Assembly: GCA_949358305.1 (NCBI GenBank)
Contig: OX442314.1
Coordinates: forward strand, 23,801,060 to 23,865,059
Reading direction: 5' to 3'
DNA length: 64,000 bases
From: Strigamia acuminata
Taxonomy: Eukaryota > Arthropoda > Chilopoda > Geophilomorpha > Linotaeniidae
Made by a program: the position numbers and the translations under genes. This document shows, one piece after another, positions 54,866 to 64,000 of the stretch (its first letter is position 1; each line of letters starts with the position of its first letter). The notes under the pieces are model-generated. The model did not search any database. It was not told the DNA's origin and worked only from the letters and a program-made list of their open reading frames with translations.

Positions 54866-56287
54866 TTAAATTTCGACGCTACAATTAACCAACCTTAAAT
54901 TCATCCCCTCAGATCTACACTTAGAATGATAAACATGAACACTTTGATTAATCCACTTAACAAATGCAGACATTTCACATTTTGTACAATCGAGTGGATT
55001 GCCATCTAAATAAACATACTTCAACTCCCTAAAATCAGCCAACATCTCTGCTGTCACAATGTTCAATTTATTATTACCAATATACAACTTCTGTAACGCC
55101 ATGTTTTTCTTATGCACCACGCTTCGATGCCAAGAAACAACAAAATTGTAAGAAATTTGCATAGTTTCCAATTTGGCTAACCCAATCTCGTACAAAAGCA
55201 GATTGTGAGTAATATTGTTGTTGCTCAAATCCAAATAACTCAAATTCGGCACCGAAGTGAAAAAAGCACGTCGCTTAACCAAGTGTATGTGGTTATGCGA
55301 CAAATCCAAATGGACCAATTTATTCATTTGCAGCGACACACTCAGAGGTATTTGAGTCAAACGGTTTGAACTCAGATATAACTTCTCCAAATTCGGCCAT
55401 TTGATGAAAACAGAACTATCAATCGTCTCCAATTGGTTGTCGGATAAATCAAGTTTCTTCAGATTCAACATGAGTGGAAAACTCTCGTTCCTAATCAACT
55501 TCAAGTTATTTCCTTCCAATATCAATTCCTCCAAATTCGTACGGGATAAACCAAAAAGCTCATCTCTCGGAATATTCGTCAAATTGATTCTTTTCAGCCA
55601 CAGCACTGTAAGACGAGGCGAGATATGATACAAAGCATTCGATATGTCACTCGCTAATAAGTGATTTTCACTCAGAATTAAATGCGTTAAGTTCTTCAGG
55701 TGGGAAAACACGCCTTTGGCCACATTTTTCAGATTGCATTTAGTAAAATCGATGTAATTTACGGGCGAATTCTCCAGTGCAATTAAATCATCCGCAGCGA
55801 GCGATTCCAGCTTGGGATTGTCGGAGAAAATCAACTTGGTTAAATACATCAACGGTTTAGCTGCAATCGCTATGCTATTGAGCGTCGTTATTTTGTTGGA
55901 CGAAAAATCGACGATTTCTAAGAGCGGACAAGGTTTCAAGCTGTTTTCTTCGAAGGATTTCAATAACGCTTTGATTTTCAGTCGTTTCAAGTTCGTCAAG
56001 CCTTCAAACGCCGAGTTTTTAACATTTTCCAAGTTCTCGCTGACTATATTTAAAGTTTTCAGTTGTATAAATTTGATAAATGGTCTTCCTTGAAGGTTTG
56101 GATATCTTCCACCAATAATACTCAGCTCAATCGGATCTGATGGAAGTCTGGGCAATAGCATGTCATAAATGTTGCTGTTTATAAAACAAATAAAACTTCT
56201 TGCTCCAGTTGATTCGCAAATTCTTCTATTAGTTATCAATGCAGTCGTCAAAAGCGGAAATATAAGAATACAGATGAGTTTGTCCAT
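54866..56287 (-). CDS. Secreted leucine-rich-repeat protein
   Basis: A single-exon gene of 473 codons. It starts with a hydrophobic signal peptide (MDKLICILIFPLLTTALI). About 14 leucine-rich repeats follow, of the 24-residue animal extracellular type, for example NLEKLYLSSNRLTQIP and LVHLDLSHNHIHLV. A C-terminal cap has NPLDCTKCEMSAFVKW and two further cysteines (SKC, NCS). No membrane segment or intracellular domain follows the cap, so it should be secreted. The repeats and cap resemble the ectodomains of Toll- and Slit-type proteins, but I cannot assign an ortholog. A TATA box and a poly(A) signal fit this model. It is transcribed towards the channel array. Confidence 0.88.
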   Translation of the reverse strand: MDKLICILIFPLLTTALITNRRICESTGARSFICFINSNIYDMLLPRLPSDPIELSIIGGRYPNLQGRPFIKFIQLKTLNIVSENLENVKNSAFEGLTNLKRLKIKALLKSFEENSLKPCPLLEIVDFSSNKITTLNSIAIAAKPLMYLTKLIFSDNPKLESLAADDLIALENSPVNYIDFTKCNLKNVAKGVFSHLKNLTHLILSENHLLASDISNALYHISPRLTVLWLKRINLTNIPRDELFGLSRTNLEELILEGNNLKLIRNESFPLMLNLKKLDLSDNQLETIDSSVFIKWPNLEKLYLSSNRLTQIPLSVSLQMNKLVHLDLSHNHIHLVKRRAFFTSVPNLSYLDLSNNNITHNLLLYEIGLAKLETMQISYNFVVSWHRSVVHKKNMALQKLYIGNNKLNIVTAEMLADFRELKYVYLDGNPLDCTKCEMSAFVKWINQSVHVYHSKCRSEGMNLRLVNCSVEI

Positions 56288-56404
56288 ATTCTTCTATGCA
56301 ATGAGGAAATAAATGTAATTAGTACAAATTGTTGGAGAATTAAAGTGTGGACGAGCATACCTCTTTCTTCTGCGGAGTGCTTTATTGATGTGTTCACCAG
56401 CTGG

Positions 56405-56411
56405 TTTTATA
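56405..56411 (-). promoter_or_regulatory. TATA box of the LRR gene
   Basis: On the minus strand TATAAAA lies 118 bases upstream of the ATG, which leaves room for a leader of about 90 bases. Confidence 0.55.
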
Positions 56412-58083
56412 GTAAAAGACAAGGTCACAAATGAAAGGGTTAATTCAAGTTGATCTCAATGAAATCTGGTTCGTAGAGGAAGTGAATTGAATTCAAGGTT
56501 GGTTTGATTATACGCTATTTTTACTGTCATGGTCAGAAAAATCAAAACAAATAAATGAAATGACCAGTACCATATACAAACAAACACTCGATTAATTTTT
56601 TGTGACTAGAAAATAATTAAATAATTTAATAATTTCACAAACTTTTGTCTGACAATTTTGATTGAATTTTTAAAACAAAAATTGTGGGCGGCATTTCTCA
56701 AGTCATTTAGACTAAACGGCGTTTTAAATCACATATTTACGCTGCTTTTGAAACTGCACGTCTTTATCTAACTTGAAAAATGGCGGCCGATTTTTCTGTT
56801 TTCAGTCGCAATGGGCATGCGCAGACATTTTAACAGCAATACGAAAATCACAAATTCTGGAAAATAATCACGTTCCAAAGACAGGATCAATTATAGAAGA
56901 GTGAGCCTACACACTGACCCGATCGTGGGTGGGAAATAATAACATTTAAACCCAAAATTGTAGTGCAATTAAACGATAACAAGGACTTTGAAGACATTTG
57001 GGTTCATCGGCTGCTGTTATGGAGTTTCATTCGATCGAATAAATTATTTCAAAGGTTTTAAATTCAACCACGAACTGAGTCCGTGATTCAACAGAACCAG
57101 TCAAAGTAAAAATAATATTCTAATATATTAACTTGGTACTCACAACTCAACGGATTTCATCAGACGTTTATCCTAGTGTGCTTAAACACATCGTTTGAAA
57201 CGATAAACAAGATTTGAATCTTTCGGTCAAAAGTCATGCGAGACTTGAAATATTTTAGACATTCACACCTGAAAATTAGATTATTCACGTTCTTTATTCA
57301 AAATATATATTGACGTAGAATAAATGTTATAATTGTTTCGTTAATTACCATTTCGCGAGCCACTTCGGTACGTTGATCCCGCTGCTACTATTGCAGTGGC
57401 CATGATGGTCACTGAGTGATTCGAAAAGAACAATTTAATATTCTTATCATAATTTGTGTGCTTTATCGTGTTTTTTCCAAGTGTTTTAATATTTATTGGA
57501 CAGAGAAATTGAGAATTCCAGAGCAATCATCACGTTTTTCCAAATATCATTATGCTGTATCTAAAAGAATAAATATTTTGATGTTTTATTTCTTATATAA
57601 AAAAGACTAATTTCTTTATTCTCTCAATCATACTTGATATTGCACCACATTGAGCAAGGAGAACAGGTGATGCAAAATCACCACAGCAACCAGCCCTGGA
57701 TGGTGCACAGGATGTGCATCCTGCTCCCGGATAAAGGGTTATGGCGCAATCTAAATTCGTATAAGGAGTTGTGGTGCAATTCACCTAGGAGTTCTGGGGA
57801 AAATTGCTCTCACAACTTCAGTTCAAGTCTCCTTTTCACCAGTACCAGTCATGTCATATTTTGCTCCAGTGTTTCTACAAACCCAGTAATAATATGATTG
57901 TGATTATCCTGCACCAAAGGAATTTGGATTCACCTTGCTGATAGGGTTAAGCAGCTAGGTGTCATCTTGCCAACAGGGATTCTTTGGCTAGATTTTGTCT
58001 TGCTATTTGGGATTCAATAGCTAGATTTATCTTGCTCAAACAGCCAGTTTGAGTTGAGATTTCAGAGTTTTGAAGCCAAATTG
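56412..58083. other. Spacer between the LRR gene and the second giant element
   Basis: AT-rich with only short open frames lacking support. Around 57950-58050 two related units (GGGATTCTTTGGCTAGATTTTGTCTTGC and GGGATTCAATAGCTAGATTTATCTTGC) occur in tandem; they could already belong to the LTR of the next element. Confidence 0.4.
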
Positions 58084-58847
58084 TGTGTAACAATTTGGGA
58101 GTTTATCTTTGCACTCAGAGCAAGGGAGTCTTAGCCTTGGACTTTAACAAGCGGGCGCCACCTTGAGCGTTTAATCAAGAAGGAATCAAGTACTTGTACG
58201 AGATTCACTGTGTGAGACGCACGAGAGACGGACGACATCGCCGCGACTTACGGAACCACCACGGGACCCGAATTGCGAGACGCCGCCCGAGACGAACCAC
58301 GACGACCAGCCGCCAAGGAATTTCTCAAGCCCGAGAAATTACCCGAACCACTGACCGTCGAGGAGGAGTTTGCAGAAGCGTGAGTAGTGTTGAACAGTGC
58401 GAAAGCACGTCCTTTCCGGATTTCCCGGCACTATTCTCGCCTTTGCGAGTGTTATTTGTCGCCATTCGTAATAATAAGGAGAAGCGCGACGTCGACAAGC
58501 CAGCCACGCCGTGGGAGAAGATTGTTTTCCTCATTTTCCATTATTACTAACATTTCGATTATTTTAAGTAGTATTGTTTAAATTACGCATTATTTGTATA
58601 ATTAACCCAATTTTCCCCGAATAAATAACAAATATTCATTTTAAGCAACCACAGTGTATTTTATTAATAGGTTAAATATTTTAGTCAGTTTAGTCTTGAG
58701 AAGGAATATTAATTTAAACATTAATATTTCTCCTCATTAGTGAAATTATTTGTTTTAGAATATTAGAAGAATATTCAGGTTTTGATAAGACCCGTCGTGG
58801 CAACCCGTTGTATCTCATTGGCAAAGGTGACATTTGAGATCACAACA
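58084..58847 (+). repeat. 5' LTR of the second giant gypsy element (start uncertain)
   Basis: The 3' boundary ...CACAACA at 58847 is set by TGGGGGCCTGGCC starting two bases later, a primer-binding site like that of the 13.2 kb element, which also has a two-base gap. An AATAAA occurs at 58619. The start is a guess (TGTGTAAC); the true LTR could begin up to ~200 bases earlier. The partner LTR is outside the window. Confidence 0.55.
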
Positions 58848-58971
58848 CTTGGGGGCCTGGCCTTTAGATTTGAACCTTAAAAAGTTTTGAATTAACTGAG
58901 GGACCTCCATCTTTTATTATTTTAGCATTAAAAGTCTGTTTCTTTCTTCTCTGTCATTTTCTTGACTAACA

Positions 58972-61900
58972 ATGCCACCGAAGAAAGACAGAACACGTCA
59001 ACGAGGTGCGAGTACTTCACGTCGTGCAAAGACGCGAGGAAGAGCGACAGGTGCGGACGGCGCTGAATGTTTTTTCATGCCCTCTCGTACACCGTCCACT
59101 GAGTCTGAACATGGACAAGCAGAGGGCGGACAACAGTCGCCAAATTTACTGACGCAAGATATGCAGACGGGAGAAACTCAAAAAGATGTTGCGCTGACAC
59201 CTACCAAAACCACTGAATTTCGGCAAGAAGATTACGTGACTCCAACACATTCACGAGCGAGTAGTGTGAAGTCCAAAGACAGTAAGCCGTATGATAAATG
59301 GTCAAAAGAAGAGTTATTAGCGATGGTCAGAGCAACGAGAAAACGGGTGAAGGAACTGGAAAGTCGGCGCGCGACGCCATCGTCCAGTAGAAGCATTTCC
59401 ACGTCGGGGACAACGTCACCAACACGTGAACTATTACGTGAAGTTAGATTTCGGATGCAGCAATTGTTTAATGAGACACAAGATGCAGTTGACGATACAG
59501 CACGAAGATATGAAGAAGGCGTACCGCTAACACAAGCAGGTGCAACTGCGGCAGTAGAAGATGCTGAGAGGAGAACAAAAGAATTTCACGGATTACGGTT
59601 GCAAGAAGATCAGCTGATAAAGCAGTATCACATGGAAGATCGTCATGCGAGAAAACATCGTAAAGATCGTGAAAACCTCAAATTGGCATTAGATAAGCAG
59701 CTAAAAGACGTGCAGGACCAGATGGCCGTCGAAAAGGCGCGACTTGCGGATGCACAAAACGAAATCACGAAACAAATGGATATCGGGAAAACTCGACTTG
59801 CGGATGTGCAAAGAGAAATGACGAGACAAGTGCTATTAGATAAAAAAAGGATGGAAGATGATGATTTGCGCCATAAGGAAGCTATGCGAAAAATGGACGA
59901 AAACCTTCTGGAAGAAAGAAAGAAAATAGAAGTTGAACGAGTACGTGTAGAAACAGAACGTAAGCGTGTCCAAGCAGAAAGGGCAAAGTTGGAAACAGCC
60001 GTACAAGATGAGAATGATTATTTGCGAAGAGCGACCCTCGAAGCTCAAGAAGAAGCAGAGAGAGCAAAGCAAGCTTTGTTAGAAATAAAGTATTTGGCGC
60101 AACTACAGTATTCTCAGTCGCAACAAGAAGTTCCTACAGAATTTGTGATTGAAGACTCGTCAGCTCCAATCAAAAGGGGGAAAGTGAGTGGAATAATTCC
60201 ACCAGACGACAAAAAATCAACAGCTTCACCCACGAGAAATAAAAATTTGCTGAATGTTATTGATCAACGAAATCAGAAGCATAACACACCAGGAAAAGAT
60301 AAATGCAATCCGGAAAATCCGTCAAGACAAGGGGACTGGTCTGAAACAGAAGGAACGGATTACAAAAGCGATTATCCAAAAAACCTGAGCAAAGAATTAT
60401 TAAAAGATCAACTTGATGCGAACAGAGAAGGGAAAATGAACCTAGATAACACAAGTGGAGGACGAGGAATTACTTTCACTGCACAGTCAGCTGAGAATCG
60501 TGAAAAAAGGAAGTATTCACCCGAGCATAGAGCTGGAAGAGGTGCACAATTTCACGAAGAAAGTGATTATTCGCCAGAGCGCGAAAGAGAACCTCGTAAA
60601 CATATTAGGACGGGTCAACCTTTTGAAAGAGGCAGAAATGAAGAAAATTCTCGTCAAAATTACGACCAAAGTCGAAGCGAGTGGGGTTCTTACAGAGAAA
60701 ACGAACAGAACTACCAAGGACGAAACTCACGTCAACAGCATGATCAAGGTCGGGACAGAGGTCCACCACCGGGAGGTTCTTATCGTGATCGACAGGACAG
60801 GAATCACTCGAGCCACGATCGAAGCAGGTCAAGAGACAGAAGTAGAGGCTCAAGGGAGAGTCACAGTCGGTCAAGATCGAGACAAGGCGGATCAATGCAT
60901 GACGACGATCAAGATGCACAGTTGGGGAGAGAATGGCTAGAAAAATTTATTTCAGACAAGATTCAAGAAGGGTTGACAGGGAAGTCTGCAAGACAAAAGG
61001 CAATGGAAGCAGCTTTGCAGAAGAAAATTAGAAAATATTGCGCAGTCAATTGGGTACATCGCATAGTGCGAGCAAGTGAAATTAAGTGGGATAGAATAAA
61101 TCCAGATTTGTTTGACGGCAGTTGGTTGGCAGGAACACAATTTCTGGATGAAATTCTAAGATTGGCAAGGAGCCATGGAGCCGATCCACAAGATGCATTG
61201 GAGAGAATAATTCCAAAGGCATTAACGGGAGGAGCAGCAGATTGGTTTTGCGAAAGTAGATTTACAAATTGGGATAAATTTGCAGCAGGATTCATCAAAG
61301 AATATGGCGAGTCTGGAGAGACTTTAATGAAATATTGGGACGATTTGCACCAAATGCCAGGTGAAGACATTAGAGAATTCTTAAAGAGAACTGAGGAATT
61401 AGTGAAACGTCTGCCCGATCATCAGAGTGATTCGACAATAGACAGACAGTTTCGAAAAGGCCTAACAGAATATTCTAAAAGTGTTCTTTTAACCACACAC
61501 GTACCAGTGGAAAGTTCATTCAAGAAGTTAGCAGAATTCCTTAGAGATAATCAAGAATTAATTGATGAAACATTTTTAAAATATCTGCCATTTATGGAAC
61601 AAGAAGCTCGAAAAGACTTCTTACAACAGCAACTGGAATTCACCAGAGCAAACTCCAAAATGATGCAACCTCGTTCGAGATTTCAAGCCAACCAAAAAGA
61701 AACTAAAGCGATAACGGCAAGAGGTTCGGGAGCTTCACCACACCCACCACCCAGAGTTCCGATGACACCATCAGCAAAATGGGTGCATGACGTGGACGAC
61801 GACGGTGAACCAACTGGACACACTTTATATCAGATGAACTTGCCAACGCGACAGGATGTGGACGACTTGATAGAAGCAGCTCAAGCATTCTTTACAAAAA

Positions 61901-62271
61901 GTAATGTAACGGCGCCGAAGTATCAACCGCCCACTCAACCAAAATCTGTACCAGACACGATAACGCCAACAAAGAAAGCCGCTAGGGTGGACATAAGAAA
62001 GACACCGCAAGAAATGGTGACGTCAATGCCGCCTGAGCCAGCTAAACCCACCGAGGAAGATAAGCAACCGGTCAAAGTTGACACTGGAAAGGCGGAAGAG
62101 ATGCCTGAAGCAACTCCACGTGTCAAATTAACGCCCGAAACTTCACCTTGCCACAACTGTGGTCAAATAGGACATTGGGCGAGACAATGCACGCAGCCGC
62201 CCAAGCCAGTATCCAAAGAGGAGATGCGCAAGGCAATTCGTACATTGACGGAATGCCTAAAAAACATGTAA
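58972..62271 (+). CDS. gag: Gag polyprotein of the second giant element
   Basis: 1099 residues from an ATG 124 bases after the LTR. Residues ~200-380 form a long charged coiled coil with repeated DVQREM/KARLAD-like units (two QMDIGKTRLADVQ/QMAVEKARLADAQ copies). Residues ~480-650 are Arg/Ser-rich with many RDRSR-type dipeptides. A capsid-like region follows (~690-870, with FDGSWLAGTQFLDE and GAADWF), and a CCHC knuckle CHNCGQIGHWARQC lies near residue 1062. The Arg/Ser segment resembles nucleic-acid-binding RS regions. The stop codon is six bases after the slippery heptamer. Confidence 0.9.
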   Translation: MPPKKDRTRQRGASTSRRAKTRGRATGADGAECFFMPSRTPSTESEHGQAEGGQQSPNLLTQDMQTGETQKDVALTPTKTTEFRQEDYVTPTHSRASSVKSKDSKPYDKWSKEELLAMVRATRKRVKELESRRATPSSSRSISTSGTTSPTRELLREVRFRMQQLFNETQDAVDDTARRYEEGVPLTQAGATAAVEDAERRTKEFHGLRLQEDQLIKQYHMEDRHARKHRKDRENLKLALDKQLKDVQDQMAVEKARLADAQNEITKQMDIGKTRLADVQREMTRQVLLDKKRMEDDDLRHKEAMRKMDENLLEERKKIEVERVRVETERKRVQAERAKLETAVQDENDYLRRATLEAQEEAERAKQALLEIKYLAQLQYSQSQQEVPTEFVIEDSSAPIKRGKVSGIIPPDDKKSTASPTRNKNLLNVIDQRNQKHNTPGKDKCNPENPSRQGDWSETEGTDYKSDYPKNLSKELLKDQLDANREGKMNLDNTSGGRGITFTAQSAENREKRKYSPEHRAGRGAQFHEESDYSPEREREPRKHIRTGQPFERGRNEENSRQNYDQSRSEWGSYRENEQNYQGRNSRQQHDQGRDRGPPPGGSYRDRQDRNHSSHDRSRSRDRSRGSRESHSRSRSRQGGSMHDDDQDAQLGREWLEKFISDKIQEGLTGKSARQKAMEAALQKKIRKYCAVNWVHRIVRASEIKWDRINPDLFDGSWLAGTQFLDEILRLARSHGADPQDALERIIPKALTGGAADWFCESRFTNWDKFAAGFIKEYGESGETLMKYWDDLHQMPGEDIREFLKRTEELVKRLPDHQSDSTIDRQFRKGLTEYSKSVLLTTHVPVESSFKKLAEFLRDNQELIDETFLKYLPFMEQEARKDFLQQQLEFTRANSKMMQPRSRFQANQKETKAITARGSGASPHPPPRVPMTPSAKWVHDVDDDGEPTGHTLYQMNLPTRQDVDDLIEAAQAFFTKSNVTAPKYQPPTQPKSVPDTITPTKKAARVDIRKTPQEMVTSMPPEPAKPTEEDKQPVKVDTGKAEEMPEATPRVKLTPETSPCHNCGQIGHWARQCTQPPKPVSKEEMRKAIRTLTECLKNM

Positions 62272-62304
62272 GCGCGATTCCTGCACGGCCAGAGGAACTC
62301 GCGC
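62259..62304 (+). promoter_or_regulatory. -1 ribosomal frameshift signal of the second giant element
   Basis: Gag codons CTA AAA AAC carry the heptamer A AAA AAC at 62259-62265, six bases before a stem. GCGCGATTCCT (62272-62282) pairs with AGGAA (62293-62297) and TCGCGC (62299-62304) around a single bulged C, giving 11 base pairs and a 10-base loop. Heptamer, spacer length and stem position are the same as in the 13.2 kb element although the stem sequences differ. Confidence 0.88.
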
Positions 62305-64000
62305 CAGAAAAAATTTCGGAACTGGCCATAACAGAGGAATGTCGGATGGAAGAGATATTTGTCGCCCCATTTAGCGTAGCCCCACTGAAAATGGTTTTGA
62401 CCCCTCCAGAAGCCATTGGAACTATGAGAAAGAAGGGTGAGATAATTTATACAATGAAGAAAGGTCAAATTGTCGGAATACAGTTTCCACCGACAGAATT
62501 ATCACTTTTGACGAAAATTAAAGAGGCAATAAACGCTGGTGAATCATTTTTTAAAGAGAAAGTTTACGAAGTGTTAAAAGAAGTAAAACTAGTAGAAGAA
62601 AATGAAGCTTTAGTGTTTTGGTCGAAAGTGAAGGAAAATTTTGAAAATGAGCCAACTATCGAAGCTCACGTGATGGAAGCACCATGCACGTGGACAGATG
62701 TAGACGCATGTATTGAAGAAATGACCAAACTTCCGTCAATACCACAAAGAGTAAGAGTTTTTAAGGTCATAATACCTGAAGACGAAATTTTGGAAAATAT
62801 GACGACAATGGAGATTGTGACGGAACACGGGAGTGTAATGACCAATTTGGATTCAGGTGCGAATCGGAGCTGCATTTCATTGCCTGTAGTGCGAGCATTG
62901 GGAATGGAGAAGTTTGTTACTAAAGTAAGACCCAACATGGCAATAAACACCGCAGATAAGAAGGTGCAACCCCTGGGTTCAATACGAATACCTTTTCGGT
63001 GGTCGCATGGGGCAATGATTCATTCATTTCTGGTGCTGCCCCATGAAGTAAAATTTGTATTAATGGGCAACGACATCATGAAACAAATGGGAGTACAACC
63101 GAACCCCGTCACAGGAAAATGGAACTTTGTCACCAATTTTAAAATTCCATGCGAATATGTTCCACAAGAAGTGCTAGATCGACTAGAAAAGAAAAAAGAA
63201 CATGCTGAATCAACTTATCGCACATTCAAGAAAGACTCGAATTTTGCAGCATTTCAGGCTCGACTTAAAGTAGGAAATGGAGTGTCGAATTTAGTCGAAG
63301 AAGCGAAGCTTCAATTGAATGAAGCCGCGCAATTAGAAACAGTGCTAAAAAGATATGAGAAAATTCTGACAAAAACGCCCGGCAGAACGCACATTCTGCA
63401 GCATTCCATCGAATTGGACACAGAAAGACCAATTAGAGTGCCCTTTCGAAGCTGGAATCCGCAGAAGAGGGAAATTTTGCGACAAATGTGTCAAGAATTA
63501 AAAGACAAGGGCTACGTGTCGGAGGCAGAGGGAGATTATGCAGCAAGGATTGTGCTAGTGTCGAAAGCAGGGTCAGACCCAAGACTGTGTATCGATTACA
63601 GGCCAATTAATGAGCACACCCGCTATGACCCACCACAAATGCCGACGATAACAGAAATACTACGAGAACTTGGCGAATTCCAATGGGTTTCCACAATCGA
63701 TTTGACCAAAGGCTACTGGCAAATCGAACTACGGCCAGAGGATCGGCCAAAGACAGCCTTCTGGAGTCCCATTGGGAGATTGATGTTTAATGTAATGCCA
63801 TTTGGATTGGTAAATGCGCCTACTACATTTCAACGCTTAATTGAGAAAGTTTTAGGAGATGCATTCCATAGCTACGCTTGGGCTTACTTAGATGACATCG
63901 TCATAGTTTCACAGACATACGAGCAGCACATGAAACATCTAAATTCAGTGCTAAAAAAGTTAGAAAAGGCAAACTTGCATGTGAACCCAGAGAAATCAAA
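62265..64000 (+). CDS. pol: Pol polyprotein of the second giant element (partial)
   Basis: Entered by -1 slippage and open to the end of the window. After a ~190-residue leader comes the protease (NLDSGANRSCIS near 62845), then RT with LCIDYRPIN, DLTKGYWQIEL, MPFGLVNAP and an intact AYLDD box near 63885. No stop was found in the parts that I read codon by codon. RNase H and integrase should follow outside the window. Confidence 0.88.

Larger units (their letters stand above)
58084..64000 (+). mobile_element. Second giant Ty3/gypsy element, 5' half
   Basis: Same layout as the 13.2 kb element: LTR, TGGGGG primer site, ~1100-residue Gag, slippery site, Pol. It runs off the window inside the reverse transcriptase. 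Protein similarity to the first element is clear but far from identity, so they are two related lineages. Confidence 0.88.

Noticed and set aside
58194-58550. 118-codon basic open frame before the second giant Gag
   Set aside because: It lies in the presumed LTR; its Arg-rich composition comes from GC-rich leader sequence.
1-64000. tRNA, rRNA and CRISPR arrays
   Set aside because: No cloverleaf with B-box-like GGTTCGA context, no rRNA-like segment and no spaced direct repeats were seen by eye; a covariance-model scan was not possible.

Overview
The window is AT-rich DNA from an invertebrate animal. GT-AG introns, DEG/ENaC channel genes, an SGT1 gene, and Ty3/gypsy, Ty1/copia, hAT and Tc1/mariner-type repeats all point to a metazoan. 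I cannot fix the phylum from sequence alone; an arthropod-like or other ecdysozoan genome would fit.

The main content is a tandem array of DEG/ENaC channel genes on the + strand: gene A (797-4313, its 5' exons lie before the window), gene B (26997-32312), gene C (32840-38003), gene D (44378-50531), a broken copy E (52972-54068) and two exon scraps (5244-5399, about 43605-43685). These are not ordinary DEG/ENaC subunits. In every copy one uninterrupted exon (exon 7) runs from the second membrane segment of one channel unit, through a short basic linker, into the first membrane segment of a second unit. Each gene therefore encodes a tandem two-unit channel with four membrane segments. The spliced models of B, C and D are 818, 804 and 746 codons with no frame break. 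Intron phases in the first half repeat one for one in the second half, so the fusion arose by duplication of a whole gene. This is the most unusual biology in the window.

Between genes A and B lie two LTR retrotransposons back to back and the SGT1 gene (24324-25358). The first element (6267-10299, minus strand) is a defective 4.0 kb Ty3/gypsy. The second (10321-23498, plus strand) is a 13.2 kb Ty3/gypsy with 820 bp LTRs that look identical, a 1046-residue Gag, a Pol reached by a textbook -1 frameshift signal, and an unexplained third ORF that appears to be spliced. Each carries a hAT-type MITE filled with GGGTAC-like repeats. A third Ty3/gypsy (38043-43182, minus strand), with an intact single gag-pol ORF, sits 39 bases after the stop of gene C. 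A relative of the giant element starts near 58.1 kb (Gag 58972-62271, Pol running off the window) and has the same type of frameshift signal.

Gene D has lost exons 3 and 4, with copia debris and hAT MITEs in the gap, but its remaining exons stay in frame. The last third also holds a copia 5' fragment (51741-52946) and a single-exon secreted leucine-rich-repeat protein on the minus strand (54866-56287). Many small inverted-repeat elements sit in the channel introns and flanks; comparison between paralogs gives empty sites for several of them.
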